In this document: piece by piece, positions 63,508-64,000 of the stretch
Layout: every line of letters starts with the position of its first letter
Position numbering within the stretch: the first letter of the stretch is position 1
Source of the DNA: Pseudonocardia sp. C8
GTDB lineage: Bacteria > Actinomycetota > Actinomycetes > Mycobacteriales > Pseudonocardiaceae
Length of the DNA stretch: 64,000 nucleotides
NCBI RefSeq assembly: GCF_014267175.1
Contig: NZ_JACMTR010000002.1
Location: 1,562,001 to 1,626,000, forward strand
Reading direction: 5' to 3'
Program-made: the position numbers and the translations under genes
Notes under the pieces: generated by a model
Database searches by the model: none
The model's input: only the letters and a program-made list of their open reading frames with translations
Told to the model about the DNA's origin: nothing

Positions 63508-64000
63508 TCAGGGCGTTCCTTGCCGCCGGCGGCCCGTGAGTGGTTGGGAGGCCCCTGACCCGACGAACCACTCACGGGCGCGGAGCGCGAGCCGGCACGC
63601 CAGCCACGCACCCACCCCGACGACCAGGCAGGCCAGGACGACCACGGGCCCGGGCAGGTGCGCGTGCAGCGCGGCCAGCACCGCGTAGTGCGTCAGGTAG
63701 ATCGTCAGCGACGCCCCGGCCACCAGCGCGGTCAGCTTGGCGAGGGCGTGCGGGAGCAGCATCCGGTCGACACCCAGGATCAGGGCCACCCCGAGCACGA
63801 GCACGGCCGTGCGGGTCGGGTCGGAGAACCCGCCGGGCACGACGAAGGGGAGCAGGCCCAGCACCGCGAGCCGGCGGCCGGGGGTGTCGGCCCGCTGGGC
63901 CAGCCAGCCCAGGGTGAAGATCCAGAACACCTGCTGGGGGGCGAACGGACCGACCGTGAACCCGTTGACCGGCCCGGCCCACGGCCGCATCAGCAGCCCG
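63508..64000 (-). CDS. C-terminal part of an acyltransferase-3-like membrane protein, 5' end outside the window
   Basis: The frame is open through the window edge. Four to five hydrophobic helices with ALTAG-like loops (FWIFTLGWLAQR, LPFVVPGG, LVAGASLTIYLTHYAVLAAL) match membrane acyltransferases of the acyltransferase-3 family, which modify sugars or peptidoglycan. The catalytic N-terminal part is missing. Family call moderate. Confidence 0.65.
   Translation of the reverse strand, partial: GLLMRPWAGPVNGFTVGPFAPQQVFWIFTLGWLAQRADTPGRRLAVLGLLPFVVPGGFSDPTRTAVLVLGVALILGVDRMLLPHALAKLTALVAGASLTIYLTHYAVLAALHAHLPGPVVVLACLVVGVGAWLACRLALRAREWFVGSGASQPLTGRRRQGTP

Noticed and set aside
1..64000. CRISPR array, insertion sequence, rRNA or replication origin
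   Set aside because: No regularly spaced repeats, transposase, rRNA stretch or DnaA-box cluster was noticed.

Overview
The window is a continuous stretch of chromosome from a very GC-rich actinomycete. Codon third positions are almost all G or C, GTG starts are common, and reading frames overlap by ATGA. The family mix also fits: LuxR (LAL-like), TetR, GntR and LysR regulators, MHS-type MFS symporters, many acyl-CoA enzymes, DUF6777 and a SigZ-like sigma factor. A Pseudonocardiaceae-type soil organism is the best guess, but no rRNA or other phylogenetic marker is present to prove it.

Layout. 1-2097 is the 3' part of a large LuxR-family regulator. 2098-7263 is a gene-poor accessory zone. It holds two low-complexity proteins, a decayed UvrD-type helicase fragment, the 3' half of a tRNA-Val(TAC) that looks like an integration scar, and a strong terminator. 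7264-14605 is a TetR-controlled catabolic cluster: saccharopine-dehydrogenase-like enzyme, acyl-CoA synthetase, and hydantoinase/oxoprolinase A and B subunits. 15177-17059 has a sugar-isomerase-like TIM barrel and small stress-type proteins. 17060-18368 is debris, including a 138-bp copy of part of a GntR gene found 4 kb away. 18369-24794 is a purine-degradation and uptake block: allantoicase, DctA-like carrier, GntR regulator, and a sodium:solute symporter with a tiny partner protein. 24958-33410 is mixed housekeeping and stress: SigZ-like factor, ArsI/CadI, methyltransferase, AzlCD, PIG-L deacetylase, GNAT, a solo PD-(D/E)XK nuclease, a PEP-mutase-type enzyme, DUF2235 and DnaJ.

33500-47695 is dominated by acyl-CoA metabolism. 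A TetR regulator (34974-35591) sits between an MHS transporter and a six-gene operon (MaoC-SCP2, hydrolase, ligase, thiolase, quinone reductase, acyl-CoA dehydrogenase), and two near-identical operator candidates mark both targets. A LysR gene then precedes a second MHS transporter with an AidB-like dehydrogenase and a CaiB transferase. 49452-60338 contains two more modules. The first is a ligase, a flavin/2Fe-2S reductase and a ferritin-like di-iron protein under a divergent GntR regulator with a perfect 16-bp palindrome. The second is a LysR-MHS transporter-flavoprotein monooxygenase-RidA-DUF1028-M20 hydrolase set, with two matching TGCATC-N9-GATGCA boxes. The window closes with a DUF3427-type helicase/PLD protein and the 3' end of a membrane acyltransferase.

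The general picture is a set of parallel modules, each with a local regulator, an importer or ligase, and oxidation or hydrolysis enzymes. These probably let the cell use different organic acids, amides or purine products. Substrates cannot be read from sequence. The most unusual pieces are the putative di-iron oxygenase/reductase/ligase module (49452-53043) and the monooxygenase-RidA-DUF1028-M20 operon with its paired operators.
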